From assembly GCA_910583925.1 (NCBI GenBank), contig CAJTZJ010000006.1, forward strand, positions 1 to 64,000: a stretch of DNA of 64,000 nucleotides, in the 5' to 3' direction. Made by a program: the position numbers and the translations under genes. Below the pieces are notes generated by a model. That model was not told the DNA's origin. It saw only the letters and a list, made by a program, of their open reading frames with translations, and did no database searches. Positions 1-7,735 of this stretch are shown here, piece by piece. Positions within the stretch are counted from its first letter, which is position 1. Each line of letters opens with the position of its first letter. The DNA is from an uncultured Eubacterium sp. Its GTDB lineage: Bacteria > Bacillota > Clostridia > Oscillospirales > Acutalibacteraceae.

Positions 1-112
1 AGTAACGCGGCTGCCAAACCGTTTCCATTATACTCGGAGGTTATTTTTTCGCCAATACTCTCGCCTTGCACCAAGCTCGGCGGTTTTATTTTTACTAAAG
101 CTTTTTTATTTT
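1..112. other. Left edge, no gene assigned
   Basis: No start codon with a ribosome binding site is visible here. A minus-strand frame stays open through the whole stretch and gives a plausible-looking peptide, but it has no convincing start and would run off the edge. A plus-strand frame is also open. A plus-strand terminator follows at about 113-137, which suggests that a plus-strand transcript ends here. Confidence 0.3.
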
Positions 113-137
113 CCCCCGGTAGAACCGGGGGTTTTTT
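113..137 (+). terminator. Rho-independent terminator
   Basis: An 8-bp perfect GC-rich stem (113-120 with 124-131, loop AGA) is followed by six T. It ends a plus-strand transcript entering from the left edge. Confidence 0.8.
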
Positions 138-158
138 CTTTGCTGAAGAGACAATAAG

Positions 159-188
159 AAAAGAGCAGACAAAATGTCTGCTCTTTTT
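159..188. terminator. Bidirectional terminator
   Basis: A 10-bp perfect stem (162-171 with 175-184) has A-rich sequence on one side and T-rich on the other. It lies downstream of the minus-strand BspA-like gene ending at 279 and probably ends that transcript. Confidence 0.75.
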
Positions 189-200
189 ATTTGCGTAAAC

Positions 201-225
201 GGACGAGCAATGCTCGTCCCTACAA
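201..225. repeat. REP-like palindrome, GACGAGC type
   Basis: GGACGAGC/GCTCGTCC palindrome followed by CTACAA. The same unit recurs at 5632-5656. It is paired with a second palindrome type at 242-268, 16 bp away. Confidence 0.75.
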
Positions 226-241
226 TTATTGTTACCATAAA

Positions 242-268
242 GCGGGCGGATACTATCTGCCTCTACGA
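242..268. repeat. REP-like palindrome, GGGCGGAT type (diverged)
   Basis: GCGGGCGGAT, then an imperfect right arm and CTCTACGA. It is related to the copies at 5682-5706 and 41192-41216 and forms a pair with 201-225. Confidence 0.65.
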
Positions 269-278
269 TTATTTGGTT

Positions 279-2444
279 TTATTTTCTTTTTGCGCTAACA
301 ACATTACTATATGCTGATGTTGCATTCTTGTTTTTGCTTGTTACAGCAACCATTTTGTAAGAGTAAGTTTTACCCTTTGTTGCAACGGCTGTTGTGAAAG
401 ATGTAGCTGATGTAGTTTTCATCAGTTTATATGAACCATTAGCTTGCTTGATATAAAGCTTGTATGAGGTTGCGCCATCTACTTTATTCCAAGACAATTT
501 GAATGTGCCATTCTTGTTTACAGTAGCTTTCATTGTTGGTGCCTGTAACTTCTTTGTATTCTTTGCGCTTACAACTGCGCTATATGCAGAAGCAATAGAT
601 TTGTTCTTGCTATTTATAGCTCTCATTTTATAAGAGAACTGCTTATTATATGTTGCATAAGCTGTTGTAAATGAGGTTGCTGTGGTAGTCTTCATAAGCT
701 TATATGAGCCATTAGCTTGTTTAATGTAAAGCTCATATTTATCAGCACCTGTTACCTTATTCCAAGAAAGCTTGAATGTGCCATTTGCGTTAACCGTTGC
801 TTTCATTGTTGGTGTTTGAAGCTTCTTAGTATTCTTTGCATTTACTACTGAACTGTAAGCTGATTTTGTGTTGCCTTTTACCGCTCTCATTTTATATGAG
901 AACTGCTTGTTGTATGTTGCAAAAGCTGTTGTAAAGGATGTTGCCGTTGTTGTTTTCATAAGCTTATATGAACCGTCTGCCTGCTTGATATAAAGTTCGT
1001 ATTTCTCTGCACCCGAAACTTTATTCCAAGACAATGTAAACGTGCCGTTGGCATTTACTGTCGCTTTCATTGTTGGTGCTTTTAAACCCAAAGCAGGAAT
1101 TGTTTCTGTTTTTGTTTCTCCACATACTTGGCAAGTATAGTTTTTAACACCAGCTGTTGTAACAGTCGGTTGTTTTGTAACTTTACCTGCGTCATAGCCA
1201 TGTCCTGTTGCAGGAATTGTTTTTTGTTCTTGGATTACTGTATTACATACAGAACAATGCCTTCCTTCTGTTTTGCCTAATGTTGTACAAGTAGCACTAA
1301 CTGCTTTATCTGTTACAGCCTTATGACCGATTGCCTTAAGTGTTTCTGTTTTGGTTGACTTACACTTTGTACAAGTAAACGTCTTTGTTCCATTTTCTGT
1401 ACACGTTGCTTTCTTTGTAATCTTACCTGCATCATAATTATGTCCATCTGCAAGAACGGTTTCAGTTTTTGATTCGTTACAAAATTCACAAGTGTATTTT
1501 ATTGTTCCATCTACCGTACAAGTAACTGGTTTCATTATTTCGCTAATACTGAAATTATGTTTACAATTTAAAACACCATCAGAACAGAAAATTGCTGAAT
1601 TTGTCAATTCTTCATTTCCTTCACCAAAAGAAATTTCGTTCCATTCGGTGACAGTTCCATCATAATATACATTGGACAAACTATCGCATACAGCAAATAC
1701 TTTACTATTTATGCGCTTAACACTATTAGGTATTGATATGCTTTTTAACTTTCTGCATATAGCGAATGTATAATTATCAATGCATAATACACCATCTGGT
1801 ATTGATACCTCTTCTAAATTCTCACATTGATAAAACGCACTGTGTCCAATTTCTGTTATACTATTCGGTATTGTGATATGTGTCAAACTGGTACATCGAT
1901 CAAAAGCATCAAATTCAATACTTGTAACACCATCAGGAATTATAACTTTTTCTAAATTTTTGCAGTTCTCAAACATCATATATTTTATAACTTTAATATT
2001 TTTTGGAAGTGTTACACTATTTAAACTTTCACAATAAAAAAATGCAGAATTACCTATGCTTGTTACACTATTTGGTATATCTATACTTATTAAGCACGAA
2101 CAATTAGAAAAAGCACCAGAACCAATACTTATCACACTGTCTGGAATAGTTACATTTTCTAAACTCCAGCATCCTTTAAAGGCATAATTTCCAATAGCAG
2201 TTACAGAATATCCATCTATGTCTGACGGGATAGTTATATCCGATTCTAAACCATTATATTTTGTAATAGTAGCAGTTCCGTTTTTTACTGAACACTCATA
2301 ATCTCCACTTGTTAATGCATAAGCAGAAATGTCTATACTTACCGTAATACTAAACAACATTACGATAGCAAGCATTAGACTTAGCAACTTTTTTACGGCA
2401 GGAGCAAGCCCCTGCCCTACGGTTTCACTTTTTGTAAATTTCAT
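279..2444 (-). CDS. Secreted BspA-like leucine-rich repeat protein with FN3-like repeats
   Basis: 721-residue secreted or surface protein. After an N-terminal signal peptide (hydrophobic core about residues 20-43), residues about 50-290 hold LRR_5/BspA-type repeats with the recurring I-P-x-S/G-V-T-x-I-G pattern. Residues about 295-455 hold Cys-rich modules, each with a C-x2-C pair and a following G-H. Residues about 455-721 are three copies of an 88-residue FN3-like repeat. BspA-like proteins usually bind host or microbial surfaces. No LPxTG anchor is seen. The start is fixed by AGGAGG eight bases upstream. Odd feature: residues 8-16 of the signal region are encoded by a REP-like palindrome (2397-2422). 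The gene follows an RNA element (2463-2637) whose terminator lies just before the ribosome binding site. Function beyond adhesion is unknown. Confidence 0.85.
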   Translation of the reverse strand: MKFTKSETVGQGLAPAVKKLLSLMLAIVMLFSITVSIDISAYALTSGDYECSVKNGTATITKYNGLESDITIPSDIDGYSVTAIGNYAFKGCWSLENVTIPDSVISIGSGAFSNCSCLISIDIPNSVTSIGNSAFFYCESLNSVTLPKNIKVIKYMMFENCKNLEKVIIPDGVTSIEFDAFDRCTSLTHITIPNSITEIGHSAFYQCENLEEVSIPDGVLCIDNYTFAICRKLKSISIPNSVKRINSKVFAVCDSLSNVYYDGTVTEWNEISFGEGNEELTNSAIFCSDGVLNCKHNFSISEIMKPVTCTVDGTIKYTCEFCNESKTETVLADGHNYDAGKITKKATCTENGTKTFTCTKCKSTKTETLKAIGHKAVTDKAVSATCTTLGKTEGRHCSVCNTVIQEQKTIPATGHGYDAGKVTKQPTVTTAGVKNYTCQVCGETKTETIPALGLKAPTMKATVNANGTFTLSWNKVSGAEKYELYIKQADGSYKLMKTTTATSFTTAFATYNKQFSYKMRAVKGNTKSAYSSVVNAKNTKKLQTPTMKATVNANGTFKLSWNKVTGADKYELYIKQANGSYKLMKTTTATSFTTAYATYNKQFSYKMRAINSKNKSIASAYSAVVSAKNTKKLQAPTMKATVNKNGTFKLSWNKVDGATSYKLYIKQANGSYKLMKTTSATSFTTAVATKGKTYSYKMVAVTSKNKNATSAYSNVVSAKRK
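2397..2422. repeat. REP-like palindrome inside the coding region
   Basis: GGCAGGAGC-AA-GCCCCTGCC followed by CTACGG, the same design as the intergenic palindromes at 201, 5632, 5682 and 41192. It lies in frame within the first 17 codons of the BspA-like gene and encodes the unusual V-G-Q-G-L-A-P-A-V stretch before the signal-peptide lysines. Confidence 0.7.
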
Positions 2445-2462
2445 AATTTACCTCCTAATATA

Positions 2463-2637
2463 AAATAAAAAAGCGTAGCCGAAGCTACGCCAAAAAACGC
2501 ACAGTTCCAACTGTCGCCAAACAATTTACATCTTACTAACTTAGAAAAAGTATGATAAATAGAGCATGCATTTTTATCAGAAGATAAAAAATACACACTT
2601 TAACTAAGTTGATTATTAAAATGTAAATTATTTAGCA
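2463..2637 (-). ncRNA. Structured leader RNA, copy 3 of a three-copy family
   Basis: About 175 nt from the predicted start to the terminator. A 16-bp outer stem joins 2620-2635 to 2516-2531. An inner stem and an A/T-rich hairpin (TTTTTATC/GATAAAAA) follow, then the conserved GCTCTA, TTTGGCGACAGTTGGA and a GCGTAGC-TTCG-GCTACGC terminator (2473-2490) with a T run. The other copies are at 41271-41445 and 41510-41687. The downstream ribosome binding site is within about 15 nt of the terminator, so attenuation of the BspA-like gene is possible. I could not match it to a known Rfam family from memory. Confidence 0.7.
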
Positions 2638-2642
2638 CTTAA

Positions 2643-2671
2643 AGTATATCATTATAAAATCGCATAGTCAA
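2643..2671 (-). promoter_or_regulatory. Sigma-A promoter of RNA element copy 3
   Basis: Minus strand TTGACT (2666-2671), 17-bp spacer, TATACT (2643-2648). It is identical in both boxes and spacing to the promoters of the other two copies. The start would fall at about 2636, at the first base of the outer stem. Confidence 0.8.
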
Positions 2672-2678
2672 TTAAATA

Positions 2679-2707
2679 TTGATTTCAATTAAAGAAAACT
2701 ATATAAT
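2679..2707 (+). promoter_or_regulatory. Promoter of mtnA-mtaD
   Basis: TTGATT (2679-2684), 17-bp spacer, TATAAT (2702-2707), about 33 bp upstream of mtnA and divergent from the RNA element promoter. Confidence 0.65.
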
Positions 2708-2739
2708 AATTTTATACTACATTATAGAAAGATATTGAT

Positions 2740-3714
2740 ATGGAAAACATTAAATTTGACGGAAAACGTTTATTTATCTTAGACCAAACGCTTTTACCAA
2801 ACGAAGAAAAATACATTGAAATGAAAAGCATTGAGGATTGCTGGGATGCGATTAAGCTTTTACAGGTTCGAGGTGCGCCAGCTATCGGCATTTTTGCAGG
2901 CTATTCCCTTGCCCTTTTCCACGGAAATGACATTGAAAAGGCAAAGGAATATTTAGACAGTTCGCGCCCTACTGCCGTTAACCTTTCTTGGGCAACTGCA
3001 CGAATGGTTAATGCGTGCAAAACCGGAAAAAACCTTATTGAAGAAGCAATAGCTATTCACGATGAGGATATTAAAATGTGCCGAAAAATAAGCGAATTCG
3101 GCTTATCCCTTTTAAAAGATGGCGACGGTATTTTAACCCACTGCAACGCAGGAGCACTTGCAACATCAAAATACGGAACAGGACTTGGTCCGCTTATTTT
3201 AGGAAAAGAAAAGGGATACAACTTCCATGTTTTCAGTGATGAAACCAGACCATTGCTTCAGGGTGCAAGGCTGACATCCTACGAGCTTGAAAAAGCAGGT
3301 ATTGATGTAACATTGATATGTGACAATATGGCAAGCCTTGTTATGAAAAAAGGGCTTATTGATGCTGTTCTTGTCGGCTGTGACAGAGTTGCTGCCAATG
3401 GCGATACTGCCAATAAAATCGGCACAAGCGGTGTTGCCATCCTGGCAAAGCATTACGGCATACCGTTTTATGTTTTGGGACCCTATTCAACTATTGATTT
3501 CAACACACCTACAGGGGAAGACATTATCATTGAAGAGCGTGAATCGGATGAAATCAAATCCATGTTTTATGAAATGCCGACTGCTCTGCCCGAAACGAAA
3601 TGCTTTAACCCTGCCTTTGATGTTACAGACAACAGCTTAATTACAGCAATTATTACAGACAAGGGAATTGCTTATCCCCCATTCAGCAAAAGTTTAAAGG
3701 AGCTGCTTAGATGA
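2740..3714 (+). CDS. mtnA: S-methyl-5-thioribose-1-phosphate isomerase
   Basis: Cytosolic isomerase that converts methylthioribose-1-phosphate to methylthioribulose-1-phosphate in methylthioadenosine salvage. The 324-residue length is close to the family norm. It shows the RGAPAIG segment near residue 44, the catalytic Cys135 in HCNAGALAT and Asp215 in GCDRVAANGD, plus the TSGVAILAK-like C-terminal segment. The start follows a weak GAAAG ribosome binding site. It overlaps mtaD by 4 bp (ATGA), so the two are translationally coupled. No mtnK or other salvage gene is adjacent, so the phosphorylated substrate must arise elsewhere. It could act on a related pentose-1-phosphate, as the family includes such isomerases. 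Confidence 0.92.
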   Translation: MENIKFDGKRLFILDQTLLPNEEKYIEMKSIEDCWDAIKLLQVRGAPAIGIFAGYSLALFHGNDIEKAKEYLDSSRPTAVNLSWATARMVNACKTGKNLIEEAIAIHDEDIKMCRKISEFGLSLLKDGDGILTHCNAGALATSKYGTGLGPLILGKEKGYNFHVFSDETRPLLQGARLTSYELEKAGIDVTLICDNMASLVMKKGLIDAVLVGCDRVAANGDTANKIGTSGVAILAKHYGIPFYVLGPYSTIDFNTPTGEDIIIEERESDEIKSMFYEMPTALPETKCFNPAFDVTDNSLITAIITDKGIAYPPFSKSLKELLR

Positions 3715-4970
3715 TAAGATTTTACAACGGAAAGATTTTATCCTTAAAAAACGGAACAGAAATAACGGATGACGAGGTCTGGGTTGACGGTTCAAAAATC
3801 GTATTTGTCGGCAAAAATTGTGATAAAAAGGCAGACAGAGAAATTAATCTCAACGGTAATCTTCTTATGCCTTCCTTAAAAAATGCACACACGCATTCCG
3901 CTATGACCTTTGCACGAAGCCTTGCTGATGATTTACCGCTTCAGCCATGGCTTTATGATATGATATTCCCGATGGAGGCAAAGCTTACAGGCGAGGATAT
4001 CTATCATCTTTCAAAACTTGCGTTTCTTGAATACTTAACAAGCGGCATTTCAGCCTGCTTTGATATGTATTATTTTCCCGAGGATATGGCAAGAGCAAGC
4101 GTTGATTTCGGCTTCAGGACCGTTATGACCTGCGGACTCAACAACTTTAAGGAAAGCATTGAAAAGCTGGAAGAATACTACAACAAATTCAACAATTACA
4201 ATGAATTAATCAGCTATCAATTAGGTTTCCACGCAGAATACACAACCTCAAGAGAGCTTTTAGAGGGTATTTCTGCTCTTGCACAGAAATACAAAGCTCC
4301 TGTTTTCACACATTCAAGCGAAACAGAGAGTGAGGTTCGGGAATGTATTGAACGATACGGAAAAACACCTACGGCTCTTTTTGAAGAATTAGGATTATTC
4401 AATTACGGCGGTGGTGCTTACCACAGTGTTTGGGTAAATGACAACGACCTTGAAATATACAAAAAGCGTGGAGTTTATGCTGTTATAAACGCAGGCTCAA
4501 ACAGCAAGCTTGCTTCAGGCATTGCCCCGGTTTCAAAAATGATTGAAAAAGGCATTCCTCTTGCAATCGGAACTGACGGACCGAGCAGCAACAATGCACT
4601 GGATATGTTCAGAGAAATGTATCTGATAGCAGCAACACAGAAGCTGAAAGATAAGAATGCAGCTTCAACAGATGCAAACAAGATACTTGAAATGGCAACA
4701 GTCGGCAGTGCAAAATGTATGGGACTTGATAACTGTGATATCATTGATAAGGGCAAGACGGCTGATTTAATCGTACTTGATTTAAACAGACCGAATATGC
4801 AGCCGATAAACAATATCACGAAAAACATTGTTTACAGCGGCTCTAAAGAGAATGTTAAACTGACAATGATAAACGGCAAAATTCTTTATGAAAACGGCGA
4901 ATTCGTTGGTATTGATACGGATGAAATTTATCGTAATGCACAGAAGATTACAGATAGGATAAAGGGATAG
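3711..4970 (+). CDS. mtaD: 5-methylthioadenosine / S-adenosylhomocysteine deaminase
   Basis: Amidohydrolase-superfamily metal enzyme of 419 residues that deaminates methylthioadenosine or S-adenosylhomocysteine to the inosine derivative. Metal ligands are visible: His60 and His62 in the H-T-H motif, His174, His201 and Asp289 in GTDGPSSN. Glu204 in HSSETES matches the catalytic glutamate of the family. It is coupled to mtnA by a 4-bp overlap and ends in a strong terminator at 4971. The pairing with mtnA supports a role in recycling S-adenosylmethionine by-products. Other amidohydrolases with this fold, such as guanine or chlorohydrolase-like enzymes, are less likely given the neighbour. Confidence 0.85.
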   Translation: MIRFYNGKILSLKNGTEITDDEVWVDGSKIVFVGKNCDKKADREINLNGNLLMPSLKNAHTHSAMTFARSLADDLPLQPWLYDMIFPMEAKLTGEDIYHLSKLAFLEYLTSGISACFDMYYFPEDMARASVDFGFRTVMTCGLNNFKESIEKLEEYYNKFNNYNELISYQLGFHAEYTTSRELLEGISALAQKYKAPVFTHSSETESEVRECIERYGKTPTALFEELGLFNYGGGAYHSVWVNDNDLEIYKKRGVYAVINAGSNSKLASGIAPVSKMIEKGIPLAIGTDGPSSNNALDMFREMYLIAATQKLKDKNAASTDANKILEMATVGSAKCMGLDNCDIIDKGKTADLIVLDLNRPNMQPINNITKNIVYSGSKENVKLTMINGKILYENGEFVGIDTDEIYRNAQKITDRIKG

Positions 4971-4998
4971 AAAAAACGCACCAAATGGTGCGTTTTTT
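4971..4998. terminator. Bidirectional terminator
   Basis: 13-bp perfect stem, AAAAAACGCACCA with TGGTGCGTTTTTT. It serves mtnA-mtaD on plus and the small membrane protein ending at 4997 on minus; the stop codon of the latter lies in its edge. Confidence 0.9.
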
Positions 4999-5509
4999 AG
5001 TAAATATAAATTATTTCTGCATCTCTGTTATCATTCATATAAAGCGAAGCATTTTCGGCTGTATGCCCAGCTTCGTCTTTTGCAATAAATTCAAAATAAA
5101 ACAAGAATTCATCTAAAGCAGATTTATATGTGGCATGACCCATTGAAGAAAGATCTTTTATATCAAGAGTACACTCTATTCTAAAATTTGTACCTTTATG
5201 ATCCAAAGTAAAACTTGGATTATTGCAATCATATACATCGAAACCCGGATCTCCGCCTACACCCGGATTCAAAGTATAATGATATGTTTTAAAATCGCCA
5301 AACCAAGTATCTGCATCAACATCAAGGGTAAGATAATAAAGATTTTCCTTTTCTTTATCCGCTTGAATTGAAATCGTTTTTACATCATATAAAATTGCAT
5401 GCCTTCTTCCCCAATAAATGCGATAAGATAAGCCATATATTAATACGCCCGATAAAACCAATGCAATAACAACAATGATTGCTACAAATGCCCTTTTCTT
5501 TGCTTTCAT
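4997..5509 (-). CDS. Membrane-anchored extracellular protein, unknown function
   Basis: 170 residues. A Lys/Arg-rich N-terminus and a single hydrophobic helix (about residues 7-27) are followed by a polar domain of about 140 residues that should lie outside the cell. I do not recognise a family. The long frame could start further upstream at 5587, but a promoter (TTGACG-N17-TATAAT, 5534-5562) places transcription start near 5527. AAGGGG sits eight bases before the ATG at 5509, so the shorter form is chosen. It is a single-gene unit convergent with mtaD. The aromatic-rich beta-type sequence could be an immunoglobulin-like fold, but this is a guess. Confidence 0.6.
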   Translation of the reverse strand: MKAKKRAFVAIIVVIALVLSGVLIYGLSYRIYWGRRHAILYDVKTISIQADKEKENLYYLTLDVDADTWFGDFKTYHYTLNPGVGGDPGFDVYDCNNPSFTLDHKGTNFRIECTLDIKDLSSMGHATYKSALDEFLFYFEFIAKDEAGHTAENASLYMNDNRDAEIIYIY

Positions 5510-5533
5510 ACATTTATCCCCTTCTTTAGATTC

Positions 5534-5562
5534 ATTATAGCAACAAGGTATCATTTCGTCAA
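5534..5562 (-). promoter_or_regulatory. Promoter of the small membrane protein gene
   Basis: Minus strand TTGACG (5557-5562), 17 bp, TATAAT (5534-5539). It lies inside the longer possible reading frame and so decides the start at 5509. Confidence 0.75.
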
Positions 5563-5631
5563 TCTGCCATTCGTGGAAACAATCCACTGATAATGGATTT
5601 TATGTTTTTAATATATTATATCACAGGAAAC

Positions 5632-5656
5632 AGACGAGCAATGCTCGTCTCTACAA
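5632..5656. repeat. REP-like palindrome, GACGAGC type
   Basis: AGACGAGC/GCTCGTCT palindrome followed by CTACAA; near-identical to 201-225. Paired with the GGGCGGAT-type unit at 5682-5706. Confidence 0.75.
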
Positions 5657-5681
5657 ATTTTTTGTTTAATATTGTATATTC

Positions 5682-5706
5682 GGGCGGATCATATCCGTTC
5701 CTACGA
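5682..5706. repeat. REP-like palindrome, GGGCGGAT type
   Basis: GGGCGGAT-CAT-ATCCGTTC followed by CTACGA. It forms with 5632-5656 the same two-unit arrangement as 201-268. Confidence 0.7.
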
Positions 5707-5756
5707 AAGAACACCTTCCTTTAACAAGGGAGGCATTATTTTTTTGCAAAAAGGTG

Positions 5757-5796
5757 TTGACAAGCGCGATTATACTGTGTATACTGTTCATATACA
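5757..5796 (+). promoter_or_regulatory. Promoter and likely autoregulatory operator of the GntR-ABC operon
   Basis: TTGACA (5757-5762), 17 bp, TATACT (5780-5785). A perfect inverted repeat TGTATA-N7-TATACA (5778-5783 / 5791-5796) covers the -10 box and start region, as expected for a repressor of the YtrA type. A direct TATACTGT repeat (5771 and 5780) overlaps it. Confidence 0.75.
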
Positions 5797-5821
5797 GTTA
5801 ACTGAATAAAAGGAGAAAGAT

Positions 5822-6196
5822 ATGCTAATCTTTATCAACAACAAAGACGGTGTTCCGATTTACGATCAGATTTATTCCCAAATCAAAGAACAGATAATAA
5901 ACGGCACCTTAGAGGAGGACGCTCCCCTGCCGTCTATCAGAAGTCTTGCAAAGGATTTGCAGATTAGTGTTATTACAACGAAACGCGCATATGACGAGCT
6001 TGAAAAAAGCGAACTTATCTACACTGCTCCCGGTCGGGGAAGCTTTGTTTCAGCAAAAAACACGGAACTTCTGCGTGAAGAAAATCTGAAAAAAATTGAA
6101 GAACATTTAGAAGAAATTATGAAGCTTTCAGTTTCCTGCAATCTGAAAAAAGAAGACATAATTTCCATGCTTAACATACTTTATGAGGAGGAATAG
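5822..6196 (+). CDS. GntR-family transcriptional regulator, YtrA subfamily
   Basis: 124-residue DNA-binding protein with an N-terminal winged helix-turn-helix (about residues 10-77, with the I-Y-x-Q-I and L-P-S-I-R-x-L-A pattern) and only a short helical C-terminal part of about 50 residues. That short tail is typical of the YtrA subfamily, which regulates adjacent ABC exporters. The gene starts the operon, and the ATPase gene follows within 2 bp. The palindrome over its own promoter suggests repression by its own product until an inducer, often a cell-wall antibiotic in relatives, relieves it. The inducer here is unknown. Confidence 0.9.
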   Translation: MLIFINNKDGVPIYDQIYSQIKEQIINGTLEEDAPLPSIRSLAKDLQISVITTKRAYDELEKSELIYTAPGRGSFVSAKNTELLREENLKKIEEHLEEIMKLSVSCNLKKEDIISMLNILYEEE

Positions 6197-6198
6197 CC

Positions 6199-7032
6199 TT
6201 GAATGCTATTGAAGTTAGAAACTTATCCAAAAATTACAAAGGCTTCAGCCTGGAAAACATAAGCTTTACTTTGCCAAGCGGCTGTATTATGGGGCTTGTA
6301 GGTGAAAACGGAGCAGGCAAAAGCACAACAATTAAATTAATTCTTGATATGATTAAAAAATCCGGCGGTGAAATAAACCTGCTTGGAAAAAGCAATACCG
6401 CCTGCTCTAAAGAAGATATCGGAGTTGTTATGGAGGAAAACGGATTGCCTGAAAGCTTCAACGCCAAAGAAATTAATTCCGTTTTAAAAAACATATACAA
6501 AAGCTGGAACGAAAAAGAGTTCTTTCACTATCTTAACAAATTCAGCATTCCAACCAATAAGAAAATTAAAAACTTTTCCAAAGGAATGAAAATGAAAATT
6601 CACATTGCCGTGGCTCTTTCACATAATGCAACACTGCTTATTCTTGATGAAGCTACAAGCGGTTTAGATCCTGTAGTGCGTGATGAAATTCTTGATATTT
6701 TCAATGATTTCACAAGAGATGAGAACCATTCAATATTATTTTCTTCACACATTGTGAGCGACCTTGAAAAACTTTGTGATTATATTGCATTTATGCATAA
6801 AGGATGTCTTCTTTTATGCGAGGAAAAGGATGAGCTGTTAAATAATTACTGCATTGCTCAGTGTGACGAAAGCAGAATAAATAAAATAGATAAATCCGAT
6901 ATTTTAAGTGTCCGCAAATCAGAGTACGGAGTGAATGCAGTGATTAAAAAATTTGCCGCCACTTCAGATATGAATGTTTCGCCGATAAATCTTGAAGACT
7001 TATTTGTTTATATGATCAGGGGGTGCAGATAA
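6199..7032 (+). CDS. ABC transporter ATP-binding protein (YtrB-like)
   Basis: 277-residue ATPase subunit. The Walker A motif GENGAGKST lies near residue 34, a degenerate signature (F-S-K-G-M-K-M-K) near residue 124 and Walker B L-L-I-L-D-E-A near residue 146, followed by the D-loop SGLDP and the switch histidine in SSHI. It starts with TTG, supported by GAGGAGG seven bases upstream. It powers the permease encoded next, with which it overlaps (TAATG). The C-terminal 60 residues diverge from other ATPases, as in the YtrB/BcrA group. The substrate is unknown; export of a peptide or lipid-linked antibiotic is the family-based guess. Confidence 0.9.
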   Translation: MNAIEVRNLSKNYKGFSLENISFTLPSGCIMGLVGENGAGKSTTIKLILDMIKKSGGEINLLGKSNTACSKEDIGVVMEENGLPESFNAKEINSVLKNIYKSWNEKEFFHYLNKFSIPTNKKIKNFSKGMKMKIHIAVALSHNATLLILDEATSGLDPVVRDEILDIFNDFTRDENHSILFSSHIVSDLEKLCDYIAFMHKGCLLLCEEKDELLNNYCIAQCDESRINKIDKSDILSVRKSEYGVNAVIKKFAATSDMNVSPINLEDLFVYMIRGCR

Positions 7033-7655
7033 TGAATGGCTTATTAATTAAGGATTTAATACTTATAAAAAAACACAATCTGGGATTTTTCCTTGTTGCG
7101 GCTATATTTTTTGCCTTGTCCGTAATTCAAAACACATCTATGTATTTTTCATATTATTCCATTGCTATGATTTCATTAACTCCTATTTTTACAATGGCAT
7201 ATGACGAAACATACAAGTGGAGCAAATTTGAAGCAATTATCCCTGTAAAAAAGCAGCATATTGTACTGGAGAAATATATTATAACATTTATATTTACAAT
7301 TCCTGCAATAATAATTGAAGCTTTGATTTTTCACTATGCCAAGGGAATAAGCATTGAAAATACGGCAAGTCTTGCATATTTAATGCTGTTTGTAGGCTTT
7401 ATTTCCCCTGCAATTGTTTTGCCGCTTAATTTCAGATTCGGTTATTTAAAGGGAAAGCTTATAAACTTAATTGTAATTGCGCTGATGGCTTCAACAATTA
7501 CTGCGATAAACCTCCGAAACAGCACCGGAGAAACGGCACTTGAAGGACAGTTTACTCCGCAGGCAGATGCGTTTTTATTTGCTCTTCTTGCTGTTATTCT
7601 GGTTATCATTTCAATTGTTGCTTCCATTATTTTATATAGGAAAAGAGAATTTTAA
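7032..7655 (+). CDS. ABC-2 type transporter permease
   Basis: 207-residue integral membrane protein with about six hydrophobic segments, partner of the ATPase directly upstream. The ATG at 7032 overlaps the ATPase stop codon and follows AGGGGG eight bases upstream; a GTG three codons earlier is possible but lies in the ribosome binding site. The architecture matches small ABC-2 permeases found with YtrA regulators. It ends before a bidirectional terminator at 7704. Half-transporters of this size normally dimerise, or pair with a second permease, which is not present here. Confidence 0.8.
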   Translation: MNGLLIKDLILIKKHNLGFFLVAAIFFALSVIQNTSMYFSYYSIAMISLTPIFTMAYDETYKWSKFEAIIPVKKQHIVLEKYIITFIFTIPAIIIEALIFHYAKGISIENTASLAYLMLFVGFISPAIVLPLNFRFGYLKGKLINLIVIALMASTITAINLRNSTGETALEGQFTPQADAFLFALLAVILVIISIVASIILYRKREF

Positions 7656-7668
7656 TTTGAAAACAGAG

Positions 7669-7691
7669 TGATGAGGTCATCTTCCCTACAA
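7669..7691. repeat. Degenerate REP-like element
   Basis: TGATGAGGTCATC followed by TTCCCTACAA. The palindromic core and CCCTACAA tail resemble the family at 201, 5632 and 41192 but the core sequence differs. Assignment is tentative. Confidence 0.35.
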
Positions 7692-7703
7692 TATATAAAA
7701 AAT

Positions 7704-7732
7704 AAAACTCCCTTGAAAAAGGGAGTTTTTTC
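7704..7732. terminator. Bidirectional terminator
   Basis: Stem AAAACTCCCTT with AAGGGAGTTTT. It separates the ABC operon (plus) from the end of the pyr operon (minus). Confidence 0.9.
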
Positions 7733-7735
7733 TAA

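Noticed and set aside
1..112. A minus-strand frame at the left edge that could be the beginning of a gene
   Set aside because: No ATG, GTG or TTG with a ribosome binding site, and a terminator for the opposite strand follows; kept only as an unassigned edge.
279..1075. Regular repeats of about 265 bp, first sight like a repeat array or CRISPR
   Set aside because: They translate into 88-residue FN3-like protein repeats with no spacers of CRISPR type.
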